Shown: positions 50,000 through 59,412 of the stretch, piece by piece
Position numbering within the stretch: position 1 is the first letter of the stretch
Layout: each line of letters starts with the position of its first letter
Assembly (NCBI RefSeq): GCF_021531435.1
Contig: NZ_JAFBIS010000012.1
Span: forward strand, 1-64,000
Direction of reading: 5' to 3'
DNA: 64,000 bases
From: Oscillibacter valericigenes
Lineage (GTDB): Bacteria; Bacillota; Clostridia; Oscillospirales; Oscillospiraceae
Translations under genes and position numbers: made by a program
Notes under the pieces: model-generated
What the model was told of the DNA's origin: nothing
The model's database searches: none
What the model saw: the letters and a program-made list of their open reading frames with translations, nothing else

Positions 50000-50212
50000 T
50001 TACAGTGAAAAATCAGATTCGTTCAGTTTGCCGGTATTCAGCGCGGCGGGACGGGGCGGTACCCGCTTCAAGGGGTCATACTTAAACGCCCGGCAATGAT
50101 GTTCCATAGGAACGACCCCGCGCTTGACACAGGCCACTTCCCGCTCGTTGATCTGCTGGCCCCGCTGACAGTAAGCACAGCGCGGGTCAATATCCTTGCG
50201 AAACAGTTTCAC
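50000..50212 (-). CDS. small conserved four-Cys protein
   Basis: A 70-residue protein with CAYC (C12, C15), C28 and C40 followed by RAFKYDPLKRVPPRPA. I recall close relatives throughout Clostridia as an unnamed small protein, probably a zinc ribbon. GTG start at 50210-50212 with GGAGGGGGAG. It lies 18 nt downstream of clpE on the same strand and ends at a terminator, so it is probably co-transcribed with clpE. Confidence 0.75.
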   Translation of the reverse strand: MKLFRKDIDPRCAYCQRGQQINEREVACVKRGVVPMEHHCRAFKYDPLKRVPPRPAALNTGKLNESDFSL

Positions 50213-50230
50213 GTCTCCCCCTCCGCTTCT

Positions 50231-52543
50231 TTAAAGGGTATACAGCTTGACGTCCTCGTCCTCCGCCGTGGCTTTCACCTGGGTGATGGGATGCTCGTAG
50301 CTGTCGATGATCTTCGTCGCCATGGGGTCCTCCAGCTCTTTCTGGATGGTTCGCCGCAGATTCCGGGCACCGTAGGTCCGGGAGAAGGATTTCTTCGTCA
50401 GGAAGGCCACCAGTGCGTCATCATAGGTAAAGGTGATACCCTTCTCCTTCAGGGAATCCGCCAGCTCGCCCAGCATGATGCGGGCGATGGACTGGAAGTG
50501 CTCCTCGGTCAGACGGTTGAAGGTGATGACGGCGTCCACACGGTTGATAAACTCCGGCCGCAGGAACTGCTGGAGGGCTTTCATGGCCCGGTCGGAATCC
50601 TGCTCCTGCTGGGTGCGGCCAAAGCCCACGCTGCCCTCCTTAGTGGCGCTGCCGGCGTTGGAGGTCATCACGATGATGGTGTTCTCGAAGTTCACTTTGC
50701 GGCCATGGGCGTCGGTGATCTCGCCGTCGTCCAGAATCTGCAGCAGCACGTTCAGCACATCGGGATGGGCCTTTTCGATCTCGTCGAACAGAATGACGGC
50801 GTAGGGCTTGCGGCGAATTTTCTCCGTCAGCTGCCCCGCTTCGTCATAGCCCACATAGCCCGGCGGGGAGCCGACGATGCGGGAGACGGAGTGCTTCTCC
50901 ATAAATTCCGACATATCCAGCCGGATGAGGGCGTCGGGGGTGTTGAACAGGTCTGTTGCAAGCTGTTTCACCAGCTCCGTCTTGCCGACGCCGGTGGGAC
51001 CCACGAAAATGAAGCTGACGGGCTTGTGCTTGGGGGAAATGCCCACCCGGTTCCGGCGGACGGCGGCGGACACGGCCTCCACAGCCTCGTCCTGGCCGAT
51101 GATGTGGCTCTTGAGGCGGGTCTCCAGCTGGCTGAGGCGCTGGAACTCCTGCTCCCTGATCTTGGCGGCGGGGATCTTGGTCCAGAGCTCGATGACGTGG
51201 GCCAGGTTCTCCATGGAAAGCTGGGGGTCGCCCTTTGCCAGCAGGCCGTCCAGCTCCGTGTGGAGCTGGAGCTCCCGGCTCTTCAGCTCCGCCATGCGGG
51301 CGTAGTCGCCCTCGGCCTTCTCCTCTTTCTCCTCCAGCATGGTCCGCTCTTTCTCGTAGTCGTCCAGCTCCCGCTGGACCTGCATCCGCCGGGAGATGTC
51401 CGGGTCTTTCAGGTTCAGGTCGGAACAGGCCTCATCAATGAGGTCGATGGCCTTGTCCGGCAGGAAGCGGTCTGTGATATACCGCTCGGAGAGCACCACT
51501 GCCTGACGGAGGATGCCGTCGGAGATCTGCACACCGTGGTACTGCTCATACCGGGGCGCCAGGCCCTTCAAAATCTGGATGGAGTCCTCAATGGAGGGTT
51601 CGTTGACGGTGACAGGCTGGAAGCGCCGCTCCAGGGCGGTGTCCTTTTCGATGGACTTGCGGTATTCGTTGAAGGTGGTGGCGCCGATGACCTGAATTTC
51701 CCCACGGGACAGGGCGGGCTTCAGGATATTGGCGGCGTTCATGCTGCCCTCGGCGTCGCCGGCGCCCACGATATTGTGGACCTCGTCGATCATCAGAATG
51801 ATGTTGCCCAGGCGCTTCACCTCGTCGATGAGGCCCTTCATCCGGCTCTCAAACTGGCCCCGGAACTGGGTGCCGGCCACCAGGGCCGTCAGATCCAGCA
51901 GGTAGACCTCTTTCTCCCGCAGCTTGAAGGGCACGTCGCCCCTGGCGATGCGCTGAGCCAGTCCCTCCGCGATGGCGGTCTTGCCCACACCCGGCTCACC
52001 GATGAGACAGGGGTTGTTTTTCTGGCGGCGGTTCAAAATCTGAATGACCCGCTCGATCTCCTGCTCCCGACCGATGACCGGGTCCAGCTTGCCCTCCTGG
52101 GCCTTCTGGGTCAGGGAGATGCAGTAATTCTCCAGATATTTCCGCTTGCCGTTTTTCGGCTCCTTCTTCTCCCGGCCACGGCCGGCGGCTCCGCCCTCGT
52201 CGGCGCTCTCGCTCTTAGGCGCGTCGCTGCCGGAGAACAAGCGGTTCAGGAAGGGGAAGGTGGCGGTCTTGCCCTCTTCCTCCTCGCCGTCATCTTCGTC
52301 CCCGCCGGGCAGGTCCTCAATATTTTCCACGCCGTTCATGGCCTGCATCATCTCGTTGTTGAGGGTCTCCAGATCCTCGTCGGAGATACCCATGCGCTTC
52401 ATCATGTCGTCCACCTGGGGCAATCCCAAGTCCTTGGCGCATTTCAGGCACAGGCCCTCATTGATGGTCCTGTCACCGTCCAGCTTCGAGATGAACACCA
52501 CGGCAACGTTTTTCTTGCATCTTGAACAAAGTGTTGGCTGCAT
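50231..52543 (-). CDS. clpE: ATP-dependent Clp protease ATPase ClpE-like
   Basis: A 770-residue AAA+ unfoldase. The N-terminal zinc finger (C6, C9, C32, C35) marks it as ClpE-type rather than ClpC. An acidic linker (about 70-130) is followed by D1 with Walker A GEPGVGKT (182-189), a coiled-coil middle region (about 400-450) and D2 with GPTGVGKTE and SPPGYVGYDEAG. It would feed substrates to ClpP. No CtsR gene or clear CtsR box is adjacent. Start 52543 follows GGAGG. ClpC cannot be fully excluded as the family name. Confidence 0.9.
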   Translation of the reverse strand: MQPTLCSRCKKNVAVVFISKLDGDRTINEGLCLKCAKDLGLPQVDDMMKRMGISDEDLETLNNEMMQAMNGVENIEDLPGGDEDDGEEEEGKTATFPFLNRLFSGSDAPKSESADEGGAAGRGREKKEPKNGKRKYLENYCISLTQKAQEGKLDPVIGREQEIERVIQILNRRQKNNPCLIGEPGVGKTAIAEGLAQRIARGDVPFKLREKEVYLLDLTALVAGTQFRGQFESRMKGLIDEVKRLGNIILMIDEVHNIVGAGDAEGSMNAANILKPALSRGEIQVIGATTFNEYRKSIEKDTALERRFQPVTVNEPSIEDSIQILKGLAPRYEQYHGVQISDGILRQAVVLSERYITDRFLPDKAIDLIDEACSDLNLKDPDISRRMQVQRELDDYEKERTMLEEKEEKAEGDYARMAELKSRELQLHTELDGLLAKGDPQLSMENLAHVIELWTKIPAAKIREQEFQRLSQLETRLKSHIIGQDEAVEAVSAAVRRNRVGISPKHKPVSFIFVGPTGVGKTELVKQLATDLFNTPDALIRLDMSEFMEKHSVSRIVGSPPGYVGYDEAGQLTEKIRRKPYAVILFDEIEKAHPDVLNVLLQILDDGEITDAHGRKVNFENTIIVMTSNAGSATKEGSVGFGRTQQEQDSDRAMKALQQFLRPEFINRVDAVITFNRLTEEHFQSIARIMLGELADSLKEKGITFTYDDALVAFLTKKSFSRTYGARNLRRTIQKELEDPMATKIIDSYEHPITQVKATAEDEDVKLYTL

Positions 52544-52581
52544 TTTAACCTCCATGCGCCCGGAGGCGCGTATAAAAAATG

Positions 52582-53277
52582 TCACTGTAAAAACGACAGT
52601 ACGCTCAGCGGCGTATTGGCCGTGAATATCCGCAGGATGTGCGCCTCGGCCAGCGTCTCCGTTTCAAAGGAAACGCCCAGCCGCCGGGCGGCCCACACGA
52701 TCAGAAACAGCAGCAGCGCACCCTCGATCAGCCCCAGCAGGCCGCCGCCCAGAGCATTCAGCCCCCGCAGGCCCGGCAGCTTCACCAGCAGGCCCATGGC
52801 CTTGAACAGCACATGGAGCAGCGCCAGCAGCGCCAGAAAAGAGAGGATGTACAGCACGCCGTAGATCACGGACTGGGCGATGCTCTCCACCACGGCGGTG
52901 ATCAGCGACGCCCCGGTCTCCCGCACCGTCTCCTCGGCCTTTTCCGCCAGGGGCTTCCGCACATCGGTGTCCAATCCCAGCAAGTCCAGCAGGTCCTCCA
53001 GCTGGAAGTCCACATCGTCCTCCGGCATCGTCACTTCCCGCTTCTGCTCCGCCAGGGCGGTATCCACCTTCTGCTCGATCCGCTTTTCGATCAGCGGCGC
53101 GGCCAGCTTAGCCGCAGGAGCGGAAAAGGTGGCGGCGATCATGCCCGCGCCCACCAGGGCCACGATCACGATCACCAGACCCGCCAGCGCCTGCAGAAGT
53201 CCGCGTCTGATGCCGTAGATTGTGAATCCTGCCAGAAAGATCACAACGATCGCGTCTATTATAACAGGTGCCGTCAA
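52582..53277 (-). CDS. CvpA family membrane protein
   Basis: A 231-residue protein with about four membrane helices. VIIDAIVVIFLAGFTIYGIRRGLLQAL at the N-terminus and LNALGGGLLGLIEGALLLFLIVW near the end are the CvpA hallmarks; a ~70-residue acidic loop (about 70-120) is inserted between. The start is TTG at 53275-53277, with GGAGAGAAGGTAGG upstream. Function is linked to envelope or cell-division homeostasis in other species. Confidence 0.87.
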   Translation of the reverse strand: MTAPVIIDAIVVIFLAGFTIYGIRRGLLQALAGLVIVIVALVGAGMIAATFSAPAAKLAAPLIEKRIEQKVDTALAEQKREVTMPEDDVDFQLEDLLDLLGLDTDVRKPLAEKAEETVRETGASLITAVVESIAQSVIYGVLYILSFLALLALLHVLFKAMGLLVKLPGLRGLNALGGGLLGLIEGALLLFLIVWAARRLGVSFETETLAEAHILRIFTANTPLSVLSFLQ

Positions 53278-53326
53278 AAATGCCTACCTTCTCTCCTGTA
53301 AACGTTTTGTGAATTTGCCCATCCGC

Positions 53327-54511
53327 TCAGGGCAGGAACAATTTCGCGGATTCCGAAGACAGCAGCAGCGCTGAACCGTCCGTCCGCATCAGGACGCCCC
53401 GGGCGGATTCCGTGCCCTTCAGGGAGGCGTAAGTCTCCAGCGCCTGATTGTAGATGACCAGCCGGTCCAGATACAGCACCGCCAGATACCTGCCGGCGGC
53501 GGAGATGTCCTGCACTTCCTCGGACACCTCCAGGCTCCCCAGCTCCGTGCCGTCGGCGCCGACGGTCACCAGCCGCCCCACGCTGCCGGACTGGTAGCGG
53601 TTCAGCAGCACCGCCGCGAAACCATCCCCATGAAGGTCGTATTCCCGGAGGTGGGCGCCCTTGTAGCCGAAGCTGCCCTCCAGCTCGCCCTTTATGCCGG
53701 CAAAGGTCAGACTGGTATCGGACACGGCGGCAAACTTGCCGTCCACCCAGCCGATGTCAGCCACCAGGCCGTCGGTGATGTCGTAATTACCGTAGGGCTC
53801 CTCCTCCGTCAAACGGTAGAGCACCACATTGCTGACAAAGGTGCCGTTCTCCTGGCCCAGTGTCACAGCGGCCAGGGCCTCTCCCTTTCCGGCTACCCAG
53901 GCATCCGTGAGAAAGCGCCGGGAGGAGCGGAACCGGAACACCTCCTCCATATCACTGTCATAGACCCGGACGCAGCCCTTATAGCCCTTCATTTTCGCGG
54001 TGACGGCCAGCCACCCCTCCTCATTCAGTGAGGCGGAGATCAGAGGCTCCTCCTCCGTGGCGGTCAGGGAAAACACCTCGCCGTTCTGGTCCACCACATA
54101 CAGCGCCGTACCGCCCACATCGTAGGCCACAGCCTTGCCGCCGCCGCTTTCCAGCGCCGGAGCAGTCATGCTGACCGCCGTGGACCACACCTCGCCGCCG
54201 CTGGCGTTCAAAACCCGCAGCCGGGTGTCGGACAGCACCACCAGCCGGTCGCCCAGCACCGCAAAGCGGTTGCTGGAGGAGGCGTCAAAGTTATAGACCG
54301 CCTCGCTGCCCGCCTTTTCCGCGCCGCCGTAGTTCAGATAGCGGCGCAGCACATCAAAGCCGGTGCCGTCCCGGTAGGCGGCAAACATCACCACGCCCAG
54401 CACGGCCACCAGCGTCAGGAGAAACAGGAGGAATCCCCGCAGCTTCCGCCGGGGTTTTTTCTCCTCTTCTCCGTCGTTGTCATTCCAAATGTCCCTTGTT
54501 GTATCAGCCAT
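53327..54511 (-). CDS. DUF5711 family membrane-anchored beta-propeller-like protein
   Basis: A 394-residue protein: acidic/basic cytoplasmic tail, one membrane helix (about 25-45), then an extracytoplasmic domain rich in short beta repeats (RFAVLGDRLVVLSDTRLRVLNASGGEVW; ALYVVDQNGEVFSL; CVRVYDSDMEEVF), as in DUF5711. Function unknown. Overlaps truA by 8 nt and precedes cvpA by 49 nt. Confidence 0.8.
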   Translation of the reverse strand: MADTTRDIWNDNDGEEEKKPRRKLRGFLLFLLTLVAVLGVVMFAAYRDGTGFDVLRRYLNYGGAEKAGSEAVYNFDASSSNRFAVLGDRLVVLSDTRLRVLNASGGEVWSTAVSMTAPALESGGGKAVAYDVGGTALYVVDQNGEVFSLTATEEEPLISASLNEEGWLAVTAKMKGYKGCVRVYDSDMEEVFRFRSSRRFLTDAWVAGKGEALAAVTLGQENGTFVSNVVLYRLTEEEPYGNYDITDGLVADIGWVDGKFAAVSDTSLTFAGIKGELEGSFGYKGAHLREYDLHGDGFAAVLLNRYQSGSVGRLVTVGADGTELGSLEVSEEVQDISAAGRYLAVLYLDRLVIYNQALETYASLKGTESARGVLMRTDGSALLLSSESAKLFLP

Positions 54512-55262
54512 TGTTCAGTCGCTCGTCCTCATACCAAAGTCTCGTCAGGTACAGTCCGCCGGGGGGCACCGTGGGGCCCGCCAGCCGCCGGTCGCCGCTG
54601 TCCAGAATGGCGGGAATGTCCTCCGGCAGGAACTTGCCCTCCGCCGCGTAAAGGACCGTGCCGGTAATGGCCCGTACCATGTTATACAAAAAACCGTTGG
54701 CGCAGACCTTCAGCTCCAGCAGGTCGCCGTTCCGGGTCACATCGCACCAGTAGATGGTGCGGACAGTGGACTTCGTCTCCGTCCCCACGGAGCGGACGGC
54801 CCGGAAATCGTGAGTGCCCACGAACTGGTGGGCCGCTCGGTTCAGAAATTCCTCGTCCAGCCGCTTCGGGTAAAAATAGGCCCGGTTGACATAAAATGGG
54901 TTCTTAAAACGGGAATTGTAAATGCGGTAAGTGTACTCCTTTTTGATGCAGGAGCCAATGGCGTTGAAATCCTCCGCGACTTCAAACGCCTCTTTGACCG
55001 CAATGTCCTCCGGCGTGTGGGTGTTGACGGCGAAGGGCAGGCGGTCGATGGGAATGCGGCTCTCCGTGCGGAAGTTGGCGATATAGTGCTCCGCGTGGAC
55101 GCCGGCGTCGGTGCGGCCGCAGCCCGTGAGGTGCACCGGGGCCCCGGTGATCTGCTCCAGGGCCTTCTGCAGCGTCTCGCAGACGGTGACGGCGTTTTTC
55201 TGCACCTGCCAGCCGTGGTAGGCGGTGCCATTATACATCAGTTTCAGGGCGATATTGCGCAT
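54504..55262 (-). CDS. truA: tRNA pseudouridine synthase A
   Basis: A 252-residue enzyme making pseudouridine at tRNA positions 38-40. Catalytic Asp lies in GCGRTDAGVHA; YNGTAYHGWQ, KKEYTYRIYN and KVCANGFLYNMVRAI are family motifs. It sits 24 nt downstream of ecfT, the common Firmicutes order. Confidence 0.96.
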   Translation of the reverse strand: MRNIALKLMYNGTAYHGWQVQKNAVTVCETLQKALEQITGAPVHLTGCGRTDAGVHAEHYIANFRTESRIPIDRLPFAVNTHTPEDIAVKEAFEVAEDFNAIGSCIKKEYTYRIYNSRFKNPFYVNRAYFYPKRLDEEFLNRAAHQFVGTHDFRAVRSVGTETKSTVRTIYWCDVTRNGDLLELKVCANGFLYNMVRAITGTVLYAAEGKFLPEDIPAILDSGDRRLAGPTVPPGGLYLTRLWYEDERLNNG

Positions 55263-55286
55263 AGTCCGCCTCCCCCTTCTCCAAAT

Positions 55287-56093
55287 TCAGATGCCGAAAT
55301 ACCGCAGCACCAGAACGGCGGCCAATACCAGCACGCCGATGGTCAGGGCGATATAGTCCCGGCGCTCGTACTTCAAAATGTGCAGCTTGGTACGGCCCTC
55401 GCCGCCGTGGTAGCAGCGGCACTCCATGGCCGTCGCCAGCTCGTCCGCCCGGCGGAAGGCGCTGATGAACAGCGGCACCAGGATGGGGATGAGGGCCTTG
55501 GCCTTCTGGATGATATTGCCGCTTTCAAAGTCCGCGCCCCGGGCCTTCTGAGCGGACATAATTTTATCCGTCTCCTCGATCAGCGTGGGGATGAACCGCA
55601 GGGCAATGGACATCATCATCGCCAGCTCATGGACCGGCACATGGAACCGCTTCAGCCCATTCAGCAGCCGCTCCAGACCGTCGGTCAGGCTGATGGGGCT
55701 GGTGGTGTAGGTCATCAGGAAGGTGCCCATGATGAGCAGCATAATGCGCAGCACCATAAAAATGGCGTTTCGCAAGCCCGCCTCGGAGATGCGGATGATG
55801 CCCCACTGGAACAGATAGGTGTCATCCGTCACGAAAAACAAATTCAAAAGGCCGGTAAAGATGATGATGAACAGCACGGGCTTCAAGCCCCGCACCAGCT
55901 GCTTGATGCCCACCTTGGAGATGCGGACGCACACAGCCAAACACAGGGCCATCAGGGCATAGCCCACGACACCCTTGGCGCAGAACAGCGCCACGATATA
56001 CAAAACCACCAGCAGAATTTTGGTACGGGGGTCCAGCTTGTGGGCCACGGTGGTGCCGGGGAAATACTGGCCCAGGGTGATGTCTTTCAGCAT
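55287..56093 (-). CDS. ecfT: energy-coupling factor transporter transmembrane protein
   Basis: A 268-residue T-component with five or six membrane helices. YFPGTTVAHKLDPRTKI at the start and the coupling-helix motifs AQKARGADFESGN and AFRRADELATAMECRCYHGGEGR are typical. It connects vitamin-specific S components encoded elsewhere to the two ATPases. Overlaps ecfA2 by 7 nt. Confidence 0.95.
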   Translation of the reverse strand: MLKDITLGQYFPGTTVAHKLDPRTKILLVVLYIVALFCAKGVVGYALMALCLAVCVRISKVGIKQLVRGLKPVLFIIIFTGLLNLFFVTDDTYLFQWGIIRISEAGLRNAIFMVLRIMLLIMGTFLMTYTTSPISLTDGLERLLNGLKRFHVPVHELAMMMSIALRFIPTLIEETDKIMSAQKARGADFESGNIIQKAKALIPILVPLFISAFRRADELATAMECRCYHGGEGRTKLHILKYERRDYIALTIGVLVLAAVLVLRYFGI

Positions 56094-56953
56094 ACGGCAC
56101 CGCCCTTCCGCAGCGCCAGGATCTGCTGTTCCAAAGCCTCCACCGTGTACACGGCGGGGTCGATGTCCAGGCCCCGCTCTTTCAGGGCCATGGCAATGCG
56201 GGTCACCTGAGGCACATCCAGTCCGGCGGTGAGCAGCTCGTCCGCCCGGGCGAAGACCTCCGCCGGGGTGCCGCTCATCAGCACGTGGGCGCTTTTCAGC
56301 ACCAGGATACGGTCCACGTTCTGGGCGATCTCGTCCATGCTGTGGCTCACCAGAATGACCGTGGTGTGCCGGTTTCGGTGGAAGTCCCGGATGTTTGCCA
56401 TCAGGTTCTCCCGGCCAGCCGGGTCCAGACCCGCGGTGGGCTCGTCCAGCACCAGCACCTCCGGCTCCATCGCCAGCACGCCCGCCAGGGCCACCCGGCG
56501 CTTCTGGCCGCCGGACAGCTCAAAGGGGGACTTGTCCAGCTGGTCGTCCCGGATACCCACCAGACGGGCGGCATCCCGGACGCAGCGGTCCAGCTCGTCC
56601 CCGGTTTTGCCCTGGTTGGTGGGACCGAAGGCGATGTCCTTGTAGACTGTCTCCTCAAAGAGCTGGTACTCCGGGTACTGGAACACCAGGCCCACCCGGA
56701 AGCGGACGTCCCGAATTTTTTTCGGCTCCGCCCAAATGTCTTTCCCGCCCAGCAGGACCTGCCCCGCCGTGGGCTTCAAAAGCCCATTGAGGTGTTGAAT
56801 GAGGGTGGATTTGCCGGAGCCGGTATGTCCGATGATGCCGAGAAACTCTCCCTCGTATACGTCAAAGCTCATATCCTCCACCGCGCTGCGCTGGAAGGGC
56901 GTCCCCACGCCGTAGGTGTGGGTCAGGTTTTTGATCTGTAAAATGGGTTCCAA
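56087..56953 (-). CDS. ecfA2: energy-coupling factor ATPase EcfA2
   Basis: A 288-residue ABC ATPase: Walker A GHTGSGKST, Q-loop FQYPEYQLFEETVYKDI, signature LSGGQKRRVALAG, Walker B VLVLDEPTAGLDP, H-switch SHSMDEIA. The C-terminal extension is that of EcfA2. Start follows a GGAAGAAACCG stretch. Confidence 0.94.
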   Translation of the reverse strand: MEPILQIKNLTHTYGVGTPFQRSAVEDMSFDVYEGEFLGIIGHTGSGKSTLIQHLNGLLKPTAGQVLLGGKDIWAEPKKIRDVRFRVGLVFQYPEYQLFEETVYKDIAFGPTNQGKTGDELDRCVRDAARLVGIRDDQLDKSPFELSGGQKRRVALAGVLAMEPEVLVLDEPTAGLDPAGRENLMANIRDFHRNRHTTVILVSHSMDEIAQNVDRILVLKSAHVLMSGTPAEVFARADELLTAGLDVPQVTRIAMALKERGLDIDPAVYTVEALEQQILALRKGGAVC

Positions 56954-56972
56954 ATCGGTTTCTTCCTTCCAG

Positions 56973-57821
56973 TCAGTTTTGAGCTGCCGCTGCGATGGCG
57001 TCCGCGCATTCCTCCACGGTCAGCGCGTCCAGGGGCACGTTCCAGCCGTCCTTCTGCAGGCGGTCCAGCAGGTCCACCGTGTCCGGGGTGGTCAGGCCCA
57101 TGGAGCGCAGCTCGTCAATGCGGGTAAATACCTCCCGGGGCGTGCCGTCCATGGTGACCTTGCCGTCGTCCATGACCACCACCCGGTCGGCTTCCTCCGC
57201 CTCGTTCATGTGGTGGGTGATGAGGATGACGGTGATGCCCTTTTCCCGGTTCAGACGGTGGACGGTGGACAGCACCTCCCGCCGACCCACGGGGTCCAGC
57301 ATGGCGGTGGCCTCGTCCAGCACGATGCACTCCGGCTCCATGGCGATGACGCCAGCGATGGCAATGCGCTGCTTCTGGCCGCCGGAGAGCAGATGGGGCG
57401 CATGGGTCACGAATTCGTACATTCCCACAGCTTTCAGGGCGTCATCCACCCGGCGGCGAATTTCTTCCGTGGGCACGCCCAGGTTCTCCGGGGCGAAAGC
57501 CACGTCCTCTTCTACCACGTTGGCGACGATCTGGTTATCCGGGTTCTGGAACACCATACCCACCCGCTGGCGGATGGCCAGCAGCAGCTTTTCGTCCAGG
57601 GTGTCCATGCCCTCCACGTAGACTTTGCCCCCGGCAGGCAGCAGGACGGCGTTGAAGGTCTTGGCCAAGGTGGACTTGCCGGAGCCGTTGTGCCCCAGCA
57701 CCACCACAAAGCTGCCCTTTTCGATCTCCAAATCCACGCCCCGTAGGGCAAACACCGGCTCGCCGCCCTCGTCCGCCGGGTAAGCAAAGCGCAGTTCTTT
57801 TGTTTCAATGATTGCAGACAT
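56973..57821 (-). CDS. ecfA1: energy-coupling factor ATPase EcfA1
   Basis: A 282-residue ABC ATPase: GHNGSGKST, FQNPDNQIVANVVEEDVAF, LSGGQKQRIAIAG, CIVLDEATAMLDPVGR, THHMNEAEEADRV. Glu in DEATAMLD and FQNPDNQ are EcfA1-type. Start at 57821 (MSAIIETKELRF) is preferred; a GTG four codons upstream is possible. First gene of ecfA1-ecfA2-ecfT-truA. Confidence 0.94.
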   Translation of the reverse strand: MSAIIETKELRFAYPADEGGEPVFALRGVDLEIEKGSFVVVLGHNGSGKSTLAKTFNAVLLPAGGKVYVEGMDTLDEKLLLAIRQRVGMVFQNPDNQIVANVVEEDVAFAPENLGVPTEEIRRRVDDALKAVGMYEFVTHAPHLLSGGQKQRIAIAGVIAMEPECIVLDEATAMLDPVGRREVLSTVHRLNREKGITVILITHHMNEAEEADRVVVMDDGKVTMDGTPREVFTRIDELRSMGLTTPDTVDLLDRLQKDGWNVPLDALTVEECADAIAAAAQN

Positions 57822-57842
57822 GTCAGGTCTCACTTTCCGTTT

Positions 57843-58706
57843 TCACTCGCTGAACCATCTTCCCGTGGCGCCGCAGGGCAGGGCCAGCCCAGTCTCCGTG
57901 ACGGGCAGGCCCAGCTCGTCCCAGGTGCACTTGCCGCCGTATTTGCTGGCCACCAGGATGTTCAGCAGATACCCCAGCACAGACGGGGCAAGGCCCGTGG
58001 TGTAGGAGTTGATCAGCACAAACAGAGGCTTGTCCGACAGCACCCCGGCGCACAGCTTCACGAAGGGATACAGGTTTTCCTCCAGCTTCCAAACCTCACC
58101 GCCGGGGCCGCGCCCGTAGGAGGGTGGGTCCATGATGATAGCGTCGTAGGTCTTGCCCCGGCGAATTTCCCGCTCCACGAATTTAGCGCAGTCATCAATG
58201 ATCCAGCGGATGGGGGCGTCCTCCAGACCGGAGAGTTTGGCGTTCTCCCGTGCCCAGGCCACCATGCCCTTTGCCGCGTCCACATGGCACACGCTGGCGC
58301 CCGCCTTGGCGCAGGCCACCGTGGCGCCGCCGGTATAGGCGAACAGGTTCAGCACCCGGATGGGCCGCCCGGCGTTCCGGATCTTCTCCATGACGAAGTC
58401 CCAGTTCACCGCCTGCTCCGGGAAGAGGCCCGTGTGCTTGAAATTCATGGGCTTCACCTGGAACGTCAGCTCACCGTAGTGGACCTTCCAGCTCTCCGGC
58501 AGGGCCTTCTTCTCCCAGTGTCCGCCGCCGGTCTGACTCCGCAGGTACCGGGCGTTGGCCCGCTTCCAGGCGGGGTTCTGATGGGGCGTCTCCCAGATGG
58601 CCTGGGGGTCCGGGCGCACCAGGAACTGCTTGTCCCAGCGCTCCAGCTTCTCTCCCCCGCCGCAGTCCAGAAGTTCATAGTCCTGCCACTTGTCCGCGAT
58701 CCACAT
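57843..58706 (-). CDS. class I SAM-dependent methyltransferase (RlmI-like)
   Basis: A 287-residue enzyme. VLNLFAYTGGATVACAKAG is the SAM-binding motif I, DAIIMDPPSYGRG the DPPSY catalytic motif, and QVKPMNFKHTGLFPEQAVNW the characteristic upstream segment. Probably methylates rRNA. ATG 58706 follows GGAGGAAGCGCT; a longer open frame continues upstream through the promoter and terminator and is not real. Confidence 0.88.
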   Translation of the reverse strand: MWIADKWQDYELLDCGGGEKLERWDKQFLVRPDPQAIWETPHQNPAWKRANARYLRSQTGGGHWEKKALPESWKVHYGELTFQVKPMNFKHTGLFPEQAVNWDFVMEKIRNAGRPIRVLNLFAYTGGATVACAKAGASVCHVDAAKGMVAWARENAKLSGLEDAPIRWIIDDCAKFVEREIRRGKTYDAIIMDPPSYGRGPGGEVWKLEENLYPFVKLCAGVLSDKPLFVLINSYTTGLAPSVLGYLLNILVASKYGGKCTWDELGLPVTETGLALPCGATGRWFSE

Positions 58707-58739
58707 AGCGCTTCCTCCGTGTACATAGTAAATCATGTT

Positions 58740-58769
58740 ATTATACCGCCAAAGCAAGCCATTCGTCAA
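58740..58769 (-). promoter_or_regulatory. promoter for methyltransferase gene
   Basis: Minus-strand TTGACG (58764-58769), 18 bp, TATAAT (58740-58745). Confidence 0.7.
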
Positions 58770-58794
58770 TGCATTTGCGGCTTGAAGCTGCCTG

Positions 58795-58827
58795 AAAAAA
58801 CAGAAGCGGCCCGCGAGGGGCCGCTTC
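58795..58827 (-). terminator. terminator of the activase/dehydratase operon
   Basis: Ten-bp stem GAAGCGGCCC (58803-58812) / GGGCCGCTTC (58818-58827), loop GCGAG, minus-strand run of six T. It ends the operon 58834-63645. Confidence 0.9.
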
Positions 58828-58833
58828 CGATGA

Positions 58834-59412
58834 TCACATACTTTTGAAAAGTCCACGGGCAAATTCCCGGGTGCGGGCTTCCTTGTCCACGTCCATAAAC
58901 ACGGTGTCGTAGCCCAGGTGCCGCTCGGCGTGGCTGCCCAGATACCGCAGGCCGGAGTGTTTGCAGTAGCGGCGGACGCCCTCCTCAAAGAGGTCGCAGC
59001 CTTTCTCCGGGCGGTAGCCGCAGGTCATCAACAGCGCCACCGCCTTCCCCGCCCACAGGGAGGGGCCCCTTTCAGCGCCGTAGAACTTGTTCATACCGTA
59101 TACCAGCCGATCCAGCAGGGCCTTCATGGGCGGCGTGCAGTACCAGGAGTAGATAGGCGTGGCCAGTACGATCATGTCGCTGCCCAGCACCTTGTCAAAA
59201 ATCTCCTGTACGTCATCCTGCTGGGCACAGCCGAACACTGTCCAATCCTTCTGGCAGGTCCGGCAGGCCACGCAGGGGCGGATGTCCTTGTCATACAGCC
59301 AAACGGTCTCCACCTCCGCCCCGGCGCTTTCCAGTTCCGCACAGAACGGCTGCAGCAGGGCGGCGGTATTCCCCTGCTTCCGGGGACTGCCCATCAGCAC
59401 CAGGACCTTCAT
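58834..59412 (-). CDS. flavodoxin-fold NAD(P)H-dependent oxidoreductase
   Basis: A 192-residue FMN reductase-type protein: LMGSPRKQGNTAALL (FMN phosphate loop), CVACRTCQ (C47-x2-C50 pair near the flavin), TPIYSWYCTPPMKALLDRL. It overlaps the preceding dehydratase-like gene by 4 nt (ATGA), so the two are coupled. It may deliver electrons to that enzyme or its activase; this is inference from operon structure. Confidence 0.88.
   Translation of the reverse strand: MKVLVLMGSPRKQGNTAALLQPFCAELESAGAEVETVWLYDKDIRPCVACRTCQKDWTVFGCAQQDDVQEIFDKVLGSDMIVLATPIYSWYCTPPMKALLDRLVYGMNKFYGAERGPSLWAGKAVALLMTCGYRPEKGCDLFEEGVRRYCKHSGLRYLGSHAERHLGYDTVFMDVDKEARTREFARGLFKSM

Noticed and set aside
50096-52525. 809-codon plus-strand open frame opposite clpE
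   Set aside because: Antisense shadow with repetitive low-complexity composition; the minus frame is a complete ClpE.
54477-56210. Plus-strand open frame opposite truA and ecfT
   Set aside because: Crosses two well-supported minus-strand genes and shows no domain.
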